DNA of 44,340 bases from Cognatishimia sp. SS12 (GTDB taxonomy: Bacteria > Pseudomonadota > Alphaproteobacteria > Rhodobacterales > Rhodobacteraceae), in assembly GCF_028369055.1 (NCBI RefSeq), contig NZ_JAQNCZ010000008.1, forward strand, positions 1 to 44,340, in the 5' to 3' direction. A model generated the notes under the pieces. That model was not told where the DNA came from. It ran no database searches and worked only from the letters and a program-made list of their open reading frames with translations. Position numbers and translations under genes: made by a program. Positions 7,940 through 15,527 of this stretch are shown here, piece after piece; the first letter of the stretch is position 1; every line of letters starts with the position of its first letter.

Positions 7940-8398
7940 ATGAAACTGGATGAAACTGACAAAAAGCTGCTCAGCGCACTGCAAAATAACGCCCATCTCA
8001 CAGCACAGGAACTGGGCGAGATGCTCAACCTGTCGCCCAGTCAGGCGGGCCGCCGCCGGCAGCGGTTGGAAGCAGACGGCTTTATTCAATCCTACGCCGC
8101 AAAGCTTGACCCGATGCGTTTGGGTCTGACGGTGCAAGGCTTTGTGCAGGTCCAATTGGGCACCCATGGACCGGACCAAGCCAAAAGCTTTGCCCGGCTG
8201 GTCGCCGCACGTCCCGAAATCATCAGCGCCTGGACGCTGACGGGCGACGCGGATTACATGCTGCGGGTCTATTGTGCCGATCTTGGCGCGCTCAACACCT
8301 TGATCCACGAGATCCTTTTGCCGCATGCTGCTGTCAGCAGGATACAAAGCCAGATCGTGATGGACCAATTCAAACGCGACGCCCCCCTGCCCACTTAA
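7940..8398 (+). CDS. Lrp/AsnC-family transcriptional regulator, 152 aa
   Basis: The N-terminal helix-turn-helix (LDETDKKLLSALQNNAHLTAQELGEMLNLSPSQAGRRRQRLEADGFI) is the classic AsnC-type domain, followed by a RAM ligand-binding domain (VQVQLG, AWTLTGDADYMLRVYCADLGAL). Length is normal for Lrp proteins. It is divergent from hppD, and the same type of pairing elsewhere gives a tyrosine- or phenylalanine-responsive control of hppD, so that is the inferred target. The stop lies 9 bp before the antiporter gene, so the two are probably cotranscribed. Confidence 0.9.
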   Translation: MKLDETDKKLLSALQNNAHLTAQELGEMLNLSPSQAGRRRQRLEADGFIQSYAAKLDPMRLGLTVQGFVQVQLGTHGPDQAKSFARLVAARPEIISAWTLTGDADYMLRVYCADLGALNTLIHEILLPHAAVSRIQSQIVMDQFKRDAPLPT

Positions 8399-8407
8399 GG
8401 ACCAAGA

Positions 8408-10288
8408 ATGGACAGTTTCCTTTTCCAAGCCTCGATTTTCCTGCTGGCCGCCGTGCTTGCCGTGCCGATTGCCGCGCGCCTTGGGCTCGGCTCGGTGCTG
8501 GGCTACCTTATGGCGGGGATCATTATTGGCCCCATTCTGGGTCTGATCGCCCATTCTGAAACCGCCGATCTGCAGCATTTTGCCGAATTTGGCGTTGTGA
8601 TGATGTTGTTTCTCATCGGGCTAGAGATGGACCCCCGCGCGCTTTGGGCGATGCGACATCGATTGATCGGCCTTGGGGGATTGCAGATCAGCCTGACGCT
8701 TTTGACGATCATGCTTCTGATGATGCAATTCGGCTATGCTTGGAACATTGCGCTGGCGGTGGGCATGATCTTTGCGCTGTCCTCGACGGCGATTGTGCTG
8801 CAGACGCTCTCAGAGAAAGGGCTGATGCGCACGGCAGGTGGGCGATCGACCTTTGCGGTGCTGCTGACACAAGACATTGCCGTCATTCCGATGCTGGCGC
8901 TATTGCCGCTTCTGGCGCTTGGCGGCACGGCCAGTTTTCGCGAGGACGGATCTATCGCGGTGGGCGAAGAGGCGGCCCATGGCGCGGGCCATGGCAGTAT
9001 GTCGCTCGTCGAAGGGTTGCCCGGCTGGGGCGTGACGCTGGTCACAATCGGCGCGGTGGTGGCGGTCATTCTCGCCGGAATTTACCTGATCCGCCCACTC
9101 TTTCGCTTTATTCATCACGCGAACCTGCGCGAGATGTATACAGCTGCAGCGCTGCTGATCGTCATCGGAATCGGCTTCCTGATGAGCCTTGTGGGCCTGT
9201 CCCCAGCGCTGGGGACCTTTCTGGCAGGCGTCGTGCTGGCCAACTCGGAATTTCGGCACGAGCTTGAAAGCGATATCCAACCCTTCAAAGGCCTGCTGCT
9301 TGGTCTTTTCTTTATCACCGTTGGGGCGCAGATCGATTTCGGCACGCTTTTCAACGATCCTTTGAACGTGCTTGCACTGACGCTGGCGGTCATTGGCATC
9401 AAAGGCGTCATCCTTTTTGGTCTCGGCCGGGTGTTTGGCCTGCGGGGCCGCAACCTCTGGCTCTTTTCGCTTGGGCTGGCGCAGGCGGGTGAATTCGGAT
9501 TTGTGCTGATTTCCTTTGCCACCCAGCAGAATGTCCTGCCCGGCGATTTTGGCGAAGCGCTGCTGCTTGTGGTCGCCCTGTCGATGTTGATCACGCCGCT
9601 TTTGTTCATCCTCTATGAGGTGCTGGCGCGGCGCAGCAAAGATAGCGAAAACAAACAAGACGCGGATGAGATTGACGAAACCGGTCCGATTATCATTGCG
9701 GGCATTGGCCGATTTGGGCAGATCGTCAACCGACTGGTGCGGGCGCACGGATTCAAAACCGTGGTGCTGGACCATGACCTGAAAGCAATTGAGCTGATGC
9801 GCCAATTTGGCATTAAGGGCTTTTTCGGCGACCCAACGCGCCCTGACCTGCTGCATGCGGCCGGGCTGATGGAAGCCAAAATTCTCGTTGTGGCGCTGGA
9901 CGATCCGAATTCGACCATCAAGCTGATCAAACATGCACGCCGCGAGCGGCCCGATCTGCATATCATCGCGCGGGCGCGTGACCGGGTGCATGTCTTTCAG
10001 CTCTACAAAGCCGGGGCAAATGACATTGTCCGCGAGATGTTTGACAGCTCTCTACGCGCGGGGCGATATGTGCTCGAAAACATGGGGCTGAGTGAATATG
10101 AGGCCGCGATCAGCGAGCAGACTTTCTTTCAGCACGACCGGCAAGCGGTGCGGGAACTGGCGGAACTTTGGGATCCTGACATCCCATCCGCGCAAAACAA
10201 AGCCTATATCGACCGCGCCAAGGAACTTGAGCAGGACCTTGAGACATCCCTGATGGCAGCGCTTGAAAAGAAAACCGCCGCAGAATAG
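8408..10288 (+). CDS. Kef-type monovalent cation:proton antiporter (CPA2), 626 aa
   Basis: Residues 1-390 hold about 12 hydrophobic helices with CPA2 family blocks such as GSVLGYLMAGIIIGPILGL and SPALGTFLAGVVLANSEFRHELE. Residues from about 418 form a TrkA-N/RCK domain with the dinucleotide motif IIAGIGRFGQIVNRLV. This is the layout of KefB/KefC potassium efflux systems, which exchange K+ for H+ and acidify the cytoplasm on electrophile stress. No KefF/KefG partner is adjacent. AAGGA precedes the ATG. It follows the Lrp gene by 9 bp. Confidence 0.9.
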   Translation: MDSFLFQASIFLLAAVLAVPIAARLGLGSVLGYLMAGIIIGPILGLIAHSETADLQHFAEFGVVMMLFLIGLEMDPRALWAMRHRLIGLGGLQISLTLLTIMLLMMQFGYAWNIALAVGMIFALSSTAIVLQTLSEKGLMRTAGGRSTFAVLLTQDIAVIPMLALLPLLALGGTASFREDGSIAVGEEAAHGAGHGSMSLVEGLPGWGVTLVTIGAVVAVILAGIYLIRPLFRFIHHANLREMYTAAALLIVIGIGFLMSLVGLSPALGTFLAGVVLANSEFRHELESDIQPFKGLLLGLFFITVGAQIDFGTLFNDPLNVLALTLAVIGIKGVILFGLGRVFGLRGRNLWLFSLGLAQAGEFGFVLISFATQQNVLPGDFGEALLLVVALSMLITPLLFILYEVLARRSKDSENKQDADEIDETGPIIIAGIGRFGQIVNRLVRAHGFKTVVLDHDLKAIELMRQFGIKGFFGDPTRPDLLHAAGLMEAKILVVALDDPNSTIKLIKHARRERPDLHIIARARDRVHVFQLYKAGANDIVREMFDSSLRAGRYVLENMGLSEYEAAISEQTFFQHDRQAVRELAELWDPDIPSAQNKAYIDRAKELEQDLETSLMAALEKKTAAE

Positions 10289-10294
10289 CGGCGG
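10264..10294 (-). terminator. cobT terminator lying across the antiporter stop codon
   Basis: CCGCCGC-N6-GCGGCGG forms a 7-bp stem (10275-10294). Read on the minus strand it is followed by TTTTCTTTTC, so it terminates cobT. The hairpin spans the last codons and stop of the convergent antiporter gene. Confidence 0.75.
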
Positions 10295-10308
10295 CTAGGG
10301 CACCGCGG

Positions 10309-11319
10309 TTAGCCGTCCGCTACGCCTGCTTCGGCAAATGTGGCCATGCCCGAATGGCAGGCCACTGCGCTTTTCAGGATATTGATGGCCAACGCGCCGC
10401 CCGAGGCTTCGCCAAGGCGCATGTTCATCGCAAGCAGTGGTTCCTTGCCCAGTTTTTTCAGCACATTCACATGTGCCGCTTCGGCAGAAACATGGCCCGC
10501 CACAACATGATCAAGCGCGCCGGTCTCTTCAGCGGCCAGCGTCGCGGCAGCGGCGGTGGCGATGAAGCCATCCAGAATGACCGGAATACGCAGCTGCCGG
10601 GCGCGCGCAATTGCCCCGGCCATCGCCGCCAATTCACGCCCACCCAAACACCGCAGCACCTCGAGCCCTTCGCGTGCCGTATTGGCCGCTAGCCCCTCGC
10701 GCACAACGCGCGCCTTATTGGCAAGTCCGGCATCATCCACGCCAGTGCCGCGCCCGACCCAATCTTCGGCCGCGCCGTCAAAAAGCGCATTCAGAATGGC
10801 TGCGCCCGCCGTGGTATTGCCGATGCCCATTTCGCCGACCACCAGCAGGTCGCTGGACGCATCCACCGCGTCCCAGCCTGCCTTAAGCGCAGCGATCACA
10901 TCGGCCTCGTCCATCGCCGGGCCTTCGGTGAAATCGGCCGTCGGTCTATCAAGATCAAGCGCATGCACGGCCAGCTTGGCCCCGGCCGCCTTGCACAGCT
11001 GGTTGATGGCTGCGCCGCCGTGCTCAAAATTCAGCACCATTTGCGCGGTCACTTCCGCAGGAAAGGCCGAGACCCCCTGCGCCGTCACCCCGTGGTTTCC
11101 GGCAAAGACGATGACCTGCGGTGCGGTAATTTGGGGGCGCGCGGTCCCGCGCCAGCCCGCATACCAGATGGCCAGATCCTCAAGCCGCCCCAGCGCGCCC
11201 GGGGGTTTGGTCAGCTGGCCATTGCGCTCTTCGGCAGCGCTGATTGCCGCCGCATCCGGTGTAGGAGCCGCCGCCAGACACGCCCGAAACTCTGCGAGGT
11301 TGGAAAACTCTTGGCTCAT
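10309..11319 (-). CDS. cobT: Nicotinate-nucleotide:dimethylbenzimidazole phosphoribosyltransferase, 336 aa
   Basis: Makes alpha-ribazole phosphate, the lower-ligand precursor of cobalamin. Family blocks are complete: [20 protein letters not shown] near the N terminus, [39 protein letters not shown], and the C-terminal GASGGALA-like [14 protein letters not shown]. Length is normal. It is divergent from cobS with 77 bp between, and the two act on the same nucleotide-loop assembly branch. No cobalamin riboswitch fits in that gap. Confidence 0.95.
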   Translation of the reverse strand: MSQEFSNLAEFRACLAAAPTPDAAAISAAEERNGQLTKPPGALGRLEDLAIWYAGWRGTARPQITAPQVIVFAGNHGVTAQGVSAFPAEVTAQMVLNFEHGGAAINQLCKAAGAKLAVHALDLDRPTADFTEGPAMDEADVIAALKAGWDAVDASSDLLVVGEMGIGNTTAGAAILNALFDGAAEDWVGRGTGVDDAGLANKARVVREGLAANTAREGLEVLRCLGGRELAAMAGAIARARQLRIPVILDGFIATAAAATLAAEETGALDHVVAGHVSAEAAHVNVLKKLGKEPLLAMNMRLGEASGGALAINILKSAVACHSGMATFAEAGVADG

Positions 11320-11396
11320 GGCGGGCTCCTGTTGTTTCTTGACGTCGCAGCGTGTTTACCTGATGCAACTTTGGGAACAAGTCTGGAAACCGTTCT

Positions 11397-12146
11397 ATGG
11401 CCGAAAAGGACGAAACGTCGCTTGTGCAGTTCGCTGATGTGGCAACCGCATTGGCGCTATTGACGCGGCTGCCCCTCAAAGCAAAGTTTCACCGCAGCGC
11501 ATGCGCGAGCTGGGCTTATCCCTGTGCGGGGCTTGCAGTTGCGGCGCTCGCCGGTCTCGCCGCCTGCGTCGCCCTTTGGCTGGGGCTTGCGCCCGCGATG
11601 GCTGCCGCCGCCTATATCGGTGCTGGGCTGCTTGTGACGGGCGCGCTGCACGAAGATGGGCTCGCAGATTGCGCCGATGGGTTTTGGGGCGGCTGGGACC
11701 GCGATCGGCGGCTTGAGATCATGAAAGACAGCCAGATCGGCAGCTACGGCGTTTTGGCCTTGATCCTCGGCGTCGGCCTGCGCTGGCTTGCGGTGACGGA
11801 ACTTGTGCAAAGTGGCGGCTGGATCTGGACGCTACTTGCGATCGAAGCGCTGTCCCGCGCGGTCCTGCCCGCGTTAATGCACGCGCTTCCCCATGCGCGA
11901 AACAGCGGCCTCAGCCATGCGCAAGGTCGCCCGCCCCTCAGCAGCGCGGCGCTGGCGGTTGTCTGGCCATCGCTCTTGGCGTTTTTGCTCTGCGGCTGGG
12001 GCGGCTTGGGCTGGGCTTTGCTAGCTATTTTGGCAGCCAGCGCAGTGGGTTTCCTGGCGCAACGCAAGATCGACGGGCAGACCGGCGATGTGCTTGGGGC
12101 GGCGCAACAGGTCGCGCTGATCCTCATGCTGATTGCCGCCACATAG
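11397..12146 (+). CDS. cobS: Adenosylcobinamide-GDP ribazoletransferase (cobalamin synthase), 249 aa
   Basis: Joins adenosylcobinamide-GDP to alpha-ribazole (phosphate), the final nucleotide-loop step. It is an inner-membrane protein with several hydrophobic helices. The signature GALHEDGLADCADGFWGGWDRDRRLEIMKDSQIGSYG region (about residues 82-118) with its acidic metal-binding residues is intact. Divergent partner of cobT. Confidence 0.94.
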   Translation: MAEKDETSLVQFADVATALALLTRLPLKAKFHRSACASWAYPCAGLAVAALAGLAACVALWLGLAPAMAAAAYIGAGLLVTGALHEDGLADCADGFWGGWDRDRRLEIMKDSQIGSYGVLALILGVGLRWLAVTELVQSGGWIWTLLAIEALSRAVLPALMHALPHARNSGLSHAQGRPPLSSAALAVVWPSLLAFLLCGWGGLGWALLAILAASAVGFLAQRKIDGQTGDVLGAAQQVALILMLIAAT

Positions 12147-12154
12147 AGACCCGG

Positions 12155-12451
12155 CTATCCCAAGAGCTGCCGCATGAATGCGACGGCAATTGTGCCAAGA
12201 ATGACACTGGGCAAAAGCGGCAAGCGCAGGCTGAGCAGGCACACCAAGGCAATTACCACAGCGTCAACCACCGACCCGGAGACCATCCAGGGCGACACAA
12301 GCGCGGACAAAACGGCAATCGGCACCACATCCAGCGCCGCTTGGACGCGGTGATGTACGGTGCCAAACATCGCCATGATGAGATATCCGCCCGAGCGGGT
12401 CAGATAGGTGACACCGCCGCAGAGCAGGATCAGGACATAAACGTTATCCAT
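12155..12451 (-). CDS. azlD: AzlD-family branched-chain amino acid export subunit, 98 aa
   Basis: A small membrane protein of three to four hydrophobic helices, with the AzlD-type opening VLILLCGGVTYLTRSGGYL. AzlD proteins partner with AzlC to export branched-chain amino acids or analogues. Its ATG overlaps the azlC stop by 8 bp, showing translational coupling. Confidence 0.88.
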   Translation of the reverse strand: MDNVYVLILLCGGVTYLTRSGGYLIMAMFGTVHHRVQAALDVVPIAVLSALVSPWMVSGSVVDAVVIALVCLLSLRLPLLPSVILGTIAVAFMRQLLG

Positions 12452-13181
12452 GCTGGGCCCCCTGTCCGGTGCCAGGGGCGCGGCTGGTCATCGCTGCAAC
12501 CAACATGCCCGCGCCGCCGCCCAGCAAAATATGCCACGGGGTCCCGACGGTCAGATATGCCAGCAGGGCGCAGCTGACACTTGTCGCCAGCACCAATGCA
12601 AACCGCGACTTGCCGCGAAAGCCGAAAACCAGACTGGCAAAGAACATCGGCAAGATCATATCCAGACCAAAGCGCGCCTGATCCTCGATCAAATTGCCAA
12701 AGAGTCCGCCCAGAAAATTGGCCAGCATCCAGCTGGAATAGACCAGCACCGCATAAGAGAAATAATATGCGGGCCGGATCTGCCTCTGGGCCGCGCGTTT
12801 GGCGCAACTGGCGTATTGCGGATCAATCAAAAAGAAAAACGCGAGCGCGCGCTGGGTGCGGGAAAACCCGGCAAGCCAGGCGCTGCTGCTGGCGGAATAG
12901 AGCACGTGACGAAAATTCACCGCAAAGACAGCCAAAAGAATGGCCCAAACCGGCACGTCCTTGCCCCATAGGTCCAGCATCACATATTGGCTGGCCACCG
13001 CATAGATGCTGGCGGATGTCACCAGCAGCTCTGCCAGGCTCAGCCCACGCTCAATCGCTACGGCACCAAACACGGCGGAATAGGGGAAGATCGCCACAAC
13101 AATCGGCACTGCATCTCGCACCCCATCTCTGGCCTGCCTGCGCCACTCCAAGTCCTCGCTCACACCGGTACCCTCATTCAT
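12444..13181 (-). CDS. azlC: AzlC-family branched-chain amino acid exporter, 245 aa
   Basis: The family block DAVPIVVAIFPYSAVFGAVA near the N terminus and YVMLDLWGKDVPVWAILLAVFAVNFRHVLYSAS match AzlC/YgaZ permeases, with about seven helices. The large subunit of the AzlCD exporter. ATG 13181 is preferred over an upstream in-frame GTG at 13190; no strong ribosome site is seen for either. The first of two 23-bp operator modules lies only 4 bp upstream of this ATG, so the divergent XRE-cupin protein probably represses it. Confidence 0.9.
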   Translation of the reverse strand: MNEGTGVSEDLEWRRQARDGVRDAVPIVVAIFPYSAVFGAVAIERGLSLAELLVTSASIYAVASQYVMLDLWGKDVPVWAILLAVFAVNFRHVLYSASSSAWLAGFSRTQRALAFFFLIDPQYASCAKRAAQRQIRPAYYFSYAVLVYSSWMLANFLGGLFGNLIEDQARFGLDMILPMFFASLVFGFRGKSRFALVLATSVSCALLAYLTVGTPWHILLGGGAGMLVAAMTSRAPGTGQGAQHG

Positions 13182-13184
13182 AAT

Positions 13185-13207
13185 GAACACTGTTCGTCAA
13201 AATGAAC
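13185..13207. promoter_or_regulatory. Operator module 1, azlC side
   Basis: GAAC-N3-GTTC-N8-GAAC. It shares 18 of 23 positions with module 2, including the shared GTTCG and CAAAA blocks. It overlaps the leader of azlC. Confidence 0.6.
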
Positions 13208-13230
13208 GACGTTGCGCCGACTGTCAATTC

Positions 13231-13253
13231 GAACTACGTTCGACAAAACGAAC
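13231..13253. promoter_or_regulatory. Operator module 2, regulator side
   Basis: GAAC-N3-GTTC-N8-GAAC with identical spacing to module 1, 46 bp away start to start. It holds two nested perfect repeats, CGAAC-N3-GTTCG (13230-13242) and GTTCG-N6-CGAAC (13238-13253). It ends 12 bp before the regulator ATG, fitting autoregulation. Confidence 0.6.
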
Positions 13254-13265
13254 AAAAGGCCGACC

Positions 13266-13814
13266 ATGACCCCTTCCGAACTGATCGCCCGCGCCATTCA
13301 ACGCGAACGCCAGCGGGCCGACATCAGCCTCACGGCACTGGCGCAGCAGGCCGGGCTGGCCAAATCCACGCTATCGCAGCTGGAGGCGGGCAAAGGTAAT
13401 CCGAGTGTGGAAACGCTGTGGTCGATTGCCGCTGCGCTTGGCGTGCCTTTCAGCCATCTGTTTGAAATGCCGGAGCCCGAGGTCAAATTGATCCGCGCCA
13501 CCGAAGGCGTCGGCGTTTCATCAGACCATGCCGATTTTTCAACAACGCTGCTGGACAAATGCCCCGCCGCGCGGCGACGCGATATTTATCGCGCCAAGGT
13601 GCTGCGTGGCGAAGACCGCCGCGCCAACCCACATCCGGCGGGCACCGTGGAACATGTGATCGTGATATCCGGCACGGTGACGGTTGGGCCAGTTGATAAA
13701 CCCGCCACTTTGAACACCGGCGATTATTACCGCTACCCGGCTGATGTCGCGCACCAATATGTGGCGGAATGCGCGGAGGCGCAGATTGTCTGCATCATGG
13801 AAAGCTTGGAATAG
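13266..13814 (+). CDS. XRE-family regulator with cupin domain, 182 aa
   Basis: The N-terminal helix-turn-helix (DISLTALAQQAGLAKSTLSQLEAGKGNPSVETLWSIAAALGVPFSHLF) is a standard XRE/HipB-like DNA-binding domain. The C-terminal cupin half (HPAGTVEHVIVISGTVTVGPVDKPATLNTGDYYRYPADVAHQY) would bind a small ligand. Such regulators commonly sit beside azlCD. ATG 13266 is chosen because it is the first that gives the normal domain start; an upstream in-frame TTG at 13212 would run through the operator. It is divergent from azlC. Confidence 0.9.
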   Translation: MTPSELIARAIQRERQRADISLTALAQQAGLAKSTLSQLEAGKGNPSVETLWSIAAALGVPFSHLFEMPEPEVKLIRATEGVGVSSDHADFSTTLLDKCPAARRRDIYRAKVLRGEDRRANPHPAGTVEHVIVISGTVTVGPVDKPATLNTGDYYRYPADVAHQYVAECAEAQIVCIMESLE

Positions 13815-13828
13815 GGATCAGAAAGCCA

Positions 13829-13862
13829 CAAAAAAGGCCGCGCCCGTCGCCAGGTGCGGCCC
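13829..13862 (-). terminator. Terminator after carD
   Basis: A GGCCGC...GCGGCC stem (8 bp with one mismatch) is followed by six T on the minus strand. It sits between the convergent XRE-cupin gene and carD. Confidence 0.75.
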
Positions 13863-13883
13863 CTATTAATCTGCTTTGCGACC

Positions 13884-14393
13884 TTATGCGGCGCGCGCGG
13901 TCAGCACCTCATCCACCTGTTTGGCAGCAAGGATTTCATCCCCGCCCGCCACGGCGGCCACTTCGCGAGTCAGACGCTCAAGCGCTGCTTCATAGAGCTG
14001 ACGCTCAGAATAGCTTTGCTCGCGCTGATCATCGGTGCGGTGCAAATCGCGCACCACTTCGGCGATGGCGATCAGGTCGCCAGAATTGATCTTTTGTTCG
14101 TATTCCTGCGCGCGGCGGGACCACATGGCACGTTTGACCTTGGCCTTGCCTTTCAGGGTTTTCATCGCCTGATTGATCACATCAGGAGAACTGAGGCTGC
14201 GCATGCCAATTTCTGTGGCTTTATGCGTCGGCACCCGCAGGGTCATTTTGTCTTTCTCAAAAGAGATCACGAAAAGTTCCAGCTCAATCCCTGCGATTTC
14301 TTGCTGTTCGATATTCACGATCTGGCCCACACCATGAGCCGGGTAAACAACATATTCGTTCGGACGGAATTCGTTCTTCTTAGATTTGCTCAT
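13884..14393 (-). CDS. carD: CarD-family RNA polymerase-binding regulator, 169 aa
   Basis: The N-terminal RNA-polymerase-interacting Tudor-like domain (FRPNEYVVYPAHGVGQIVNIEQQEIAGIELELFVISFEKDKMTLRVPTHKA) is unmistakable, followed by the helical DNA-binding part containing VIDVL-like MSRRAQEYEQKI (WSRRAQEYEQKINSGDL). CarD stabilises open complexes, notably at rRNA promoters. ATG 14393 has AGGAAGGA upstream; the longer frame to 14492 adds no conserved sequence. It is the distal gene of the fdxA-carD part of this cluster, but has its own 276-bp upstream gap. Confidence 0.95.
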   Translation of the reverse strand: MSKSKKNEFRPNEYVVYPAHGVGQIVNIEQQEIAGIELELFVISFEKDKMTLRVPTHKATEIGMRSLSSPDVINQAMKTLKGKAKVKRAMWSRRAQEYEQKINSGDLIAIAEVVRDLHRTDDQREQSYSERQLYEAALERLTREVAAVAGGDEILAAKQVDEVLTARAA

Positions 14394-14542
14394 GCAGTCC
14401 TTCCTAACAGAGCGCAACCAAACACAGGCGGGTGATCCGGTGATCAAAGCACAAACCGTTTGGCGCAAAAAACCATCCTTCGGATCGGGCATCAGCCGTC
14501 AGCATCGGGATGGCACATGTGGTCATATTCTATTGTCATGTA

Positions 14543-14551
14543 ACTATAGCA
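14543..14551 (-). promoter_or_regulatory. Candidate extended -10 promoter for carD
   Basis: TGC-TATAGT on the minus strand, about 150 nt before the carD ATG. No strong -35 is seen, as is usual for extended -10 promoters. Confidence 0.4.
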
Positions 14552-14669
14552 TAAAAACGCCCCATATAGAAGCGCACCGGAGGCATTTCAGTGAAAAGCC
14601 CCGGAATATCAGAGAGTTATGCTATTTCTGCGCTGCAACATGACCGTCGGGCGCAAACGAATCGCCGAA

Positions 14670-15008
14670 TCAGCCGCCTTCGCCGGGCGCTTCGGAGAAA
14701 TACTTCTCAAGCTTGCCCTCTTCGCCATCGCGCTTTTCGGCTTCCGGCATCGGATCTTTCTTTGAGATGATGACCGGCCAAATCTCAGCGTATTTGCGAT
14801 TGAATTCAACCCATTGCTCCATATCCGGCTCGGTATCCGGGCGGATGGCATCTGCCGGGCATTCCGGTTCGCAAACACCACAGTCGATGCATTCGTCCGG
14901 GTGGATCACCAGCGTGTTCTCCCCCTCATAGAAACAATCTACGGGGCATACTTCGACACAGTCGGTGTATTTGCAGGCAATGCAGTTGTCAGTGACGACA
15001 TAGGTCAT
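14670..15008 (-). CDS. fdxA: 7Fe ferredoxin (FdxA type), 112 aa
   Basis: The cysteine pattern [17 protein letters not shown] followed by [12 protein letters not shown] is that of FdxA-type 3Fe-4S/4Fe-4S ferredoxins, and the C-terminal extension ([15 protein letters not shown]) is also typical. A soluble electron carrier. The partner enzyme is not evident here. It lies between the S4 protein gene and carD, an order shared by many alphaproteobacteria as I recall it. Confidence 0.94.
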   Translation of the reverse strand: MTYVVTDNCIACKYTDCVEVCPVDCFYEGENTLVIHPDECIDCGVCEPECPADAIRPDTEPDMEQWVEFNRKYAEIWPVIISKKDPMPEAEKRDGEEGKLEKYFSEAPGEGG

Positions 15009-15059
15009 GGGACGTCTCGATCTACAGAATTGTTGAGGGTCTAGCTAAAGCGTTGCGCG

Positions 15060-15437
15060 CTAATCTTCAAGCGGGCTGTTTTTCATAAGGTCGAGATTGC
15101 GGCGATCTTTCTTGCTGGGGCGCCCTTTTCCTTCAAAGCGCGGGGCACGCGGAACGTTTTCGCGCACTTCGGTCATATCAAAGTACATTTGTTGCGCTTC
15201 CGGGGCCGGGCCACGGCGCGTGCCAAGCATTTCGATGCGCACAACCCGGATTTGCTTGGCCTGTGGGAAGGTCAGCACATCACCTGGACTTATCGAAAAG
15301 CTGGATTTGGCAATCTTTTGGCCGTTCACGCGCACATGGCCACCACTCACAACCTTAGCCGCAAGGCTGCGGGTTTTGAAAAAGCGCGCATACCAAAGCC
15401 ATTTGTCGATGCGCAATTTGCTGGTGCTATCAGTCAT
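15060..15437 (-). CDS. S4-domain RNA-binding protein (Hsp15-like), 125 aa
   Basis: The S4 motif KLRIDKWLWYARFFKTRSLAAKVVSGGHVRVNGQKI fills residues 7-42, followed by a basic tail (GKGRPSKKDRRNLDLMK). Hsp15-like proteins bind stalled 50S subunits carrying peptidyl-tRNA. ATG 15437 gives a normal N terminus; two ATGs further up (15449, 15467) are possible. A terminator at 15461-15497 separates it from the helicase gene, so it is probably its own transcription unit with fdxA. Confidence 0.88.
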   Translation of the reverse strand: MTDSTSKLRIDKWLWYARFFKTRSLAAKVVSGGHVRVNGQKIAKSSFSISPGDVLTFPQAKQIRVVRIEMLGTRRGPAPEAQQMYFDMTEVRENVPRAPRFEGKGRPSKKDRRNLDLMKNSPLED

Positions 15438-15460
15438 CGCTGCAATCATATTAGCGGGAA

Positions 15461-15497
15461 AAGACAAAGGGCGTGCAGCTTATGACGCACGCCCTTT
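15461..15497 (-). terminator. Terminator after the Suv3-like helicase gene
   Basis: AAAGGGCGTGC pairs with GCACGCCCTTT (11 bp, 10-nt loop). On the minus strand TCTTTT follows. It overlaps the region between helicase stop and S4 protein start. Confidence 0.8.
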
Positions 15498-15527
15498 CGA
15501 TTTCTTCAGACCGGAACCGCGCTGCGA

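Noticed and set aside
11320..11396. Cobalamin riboswitch between cobT and cobS
   Set aside because: The gap is 77 bp, too short, and no B12-box-like sequence was seen.
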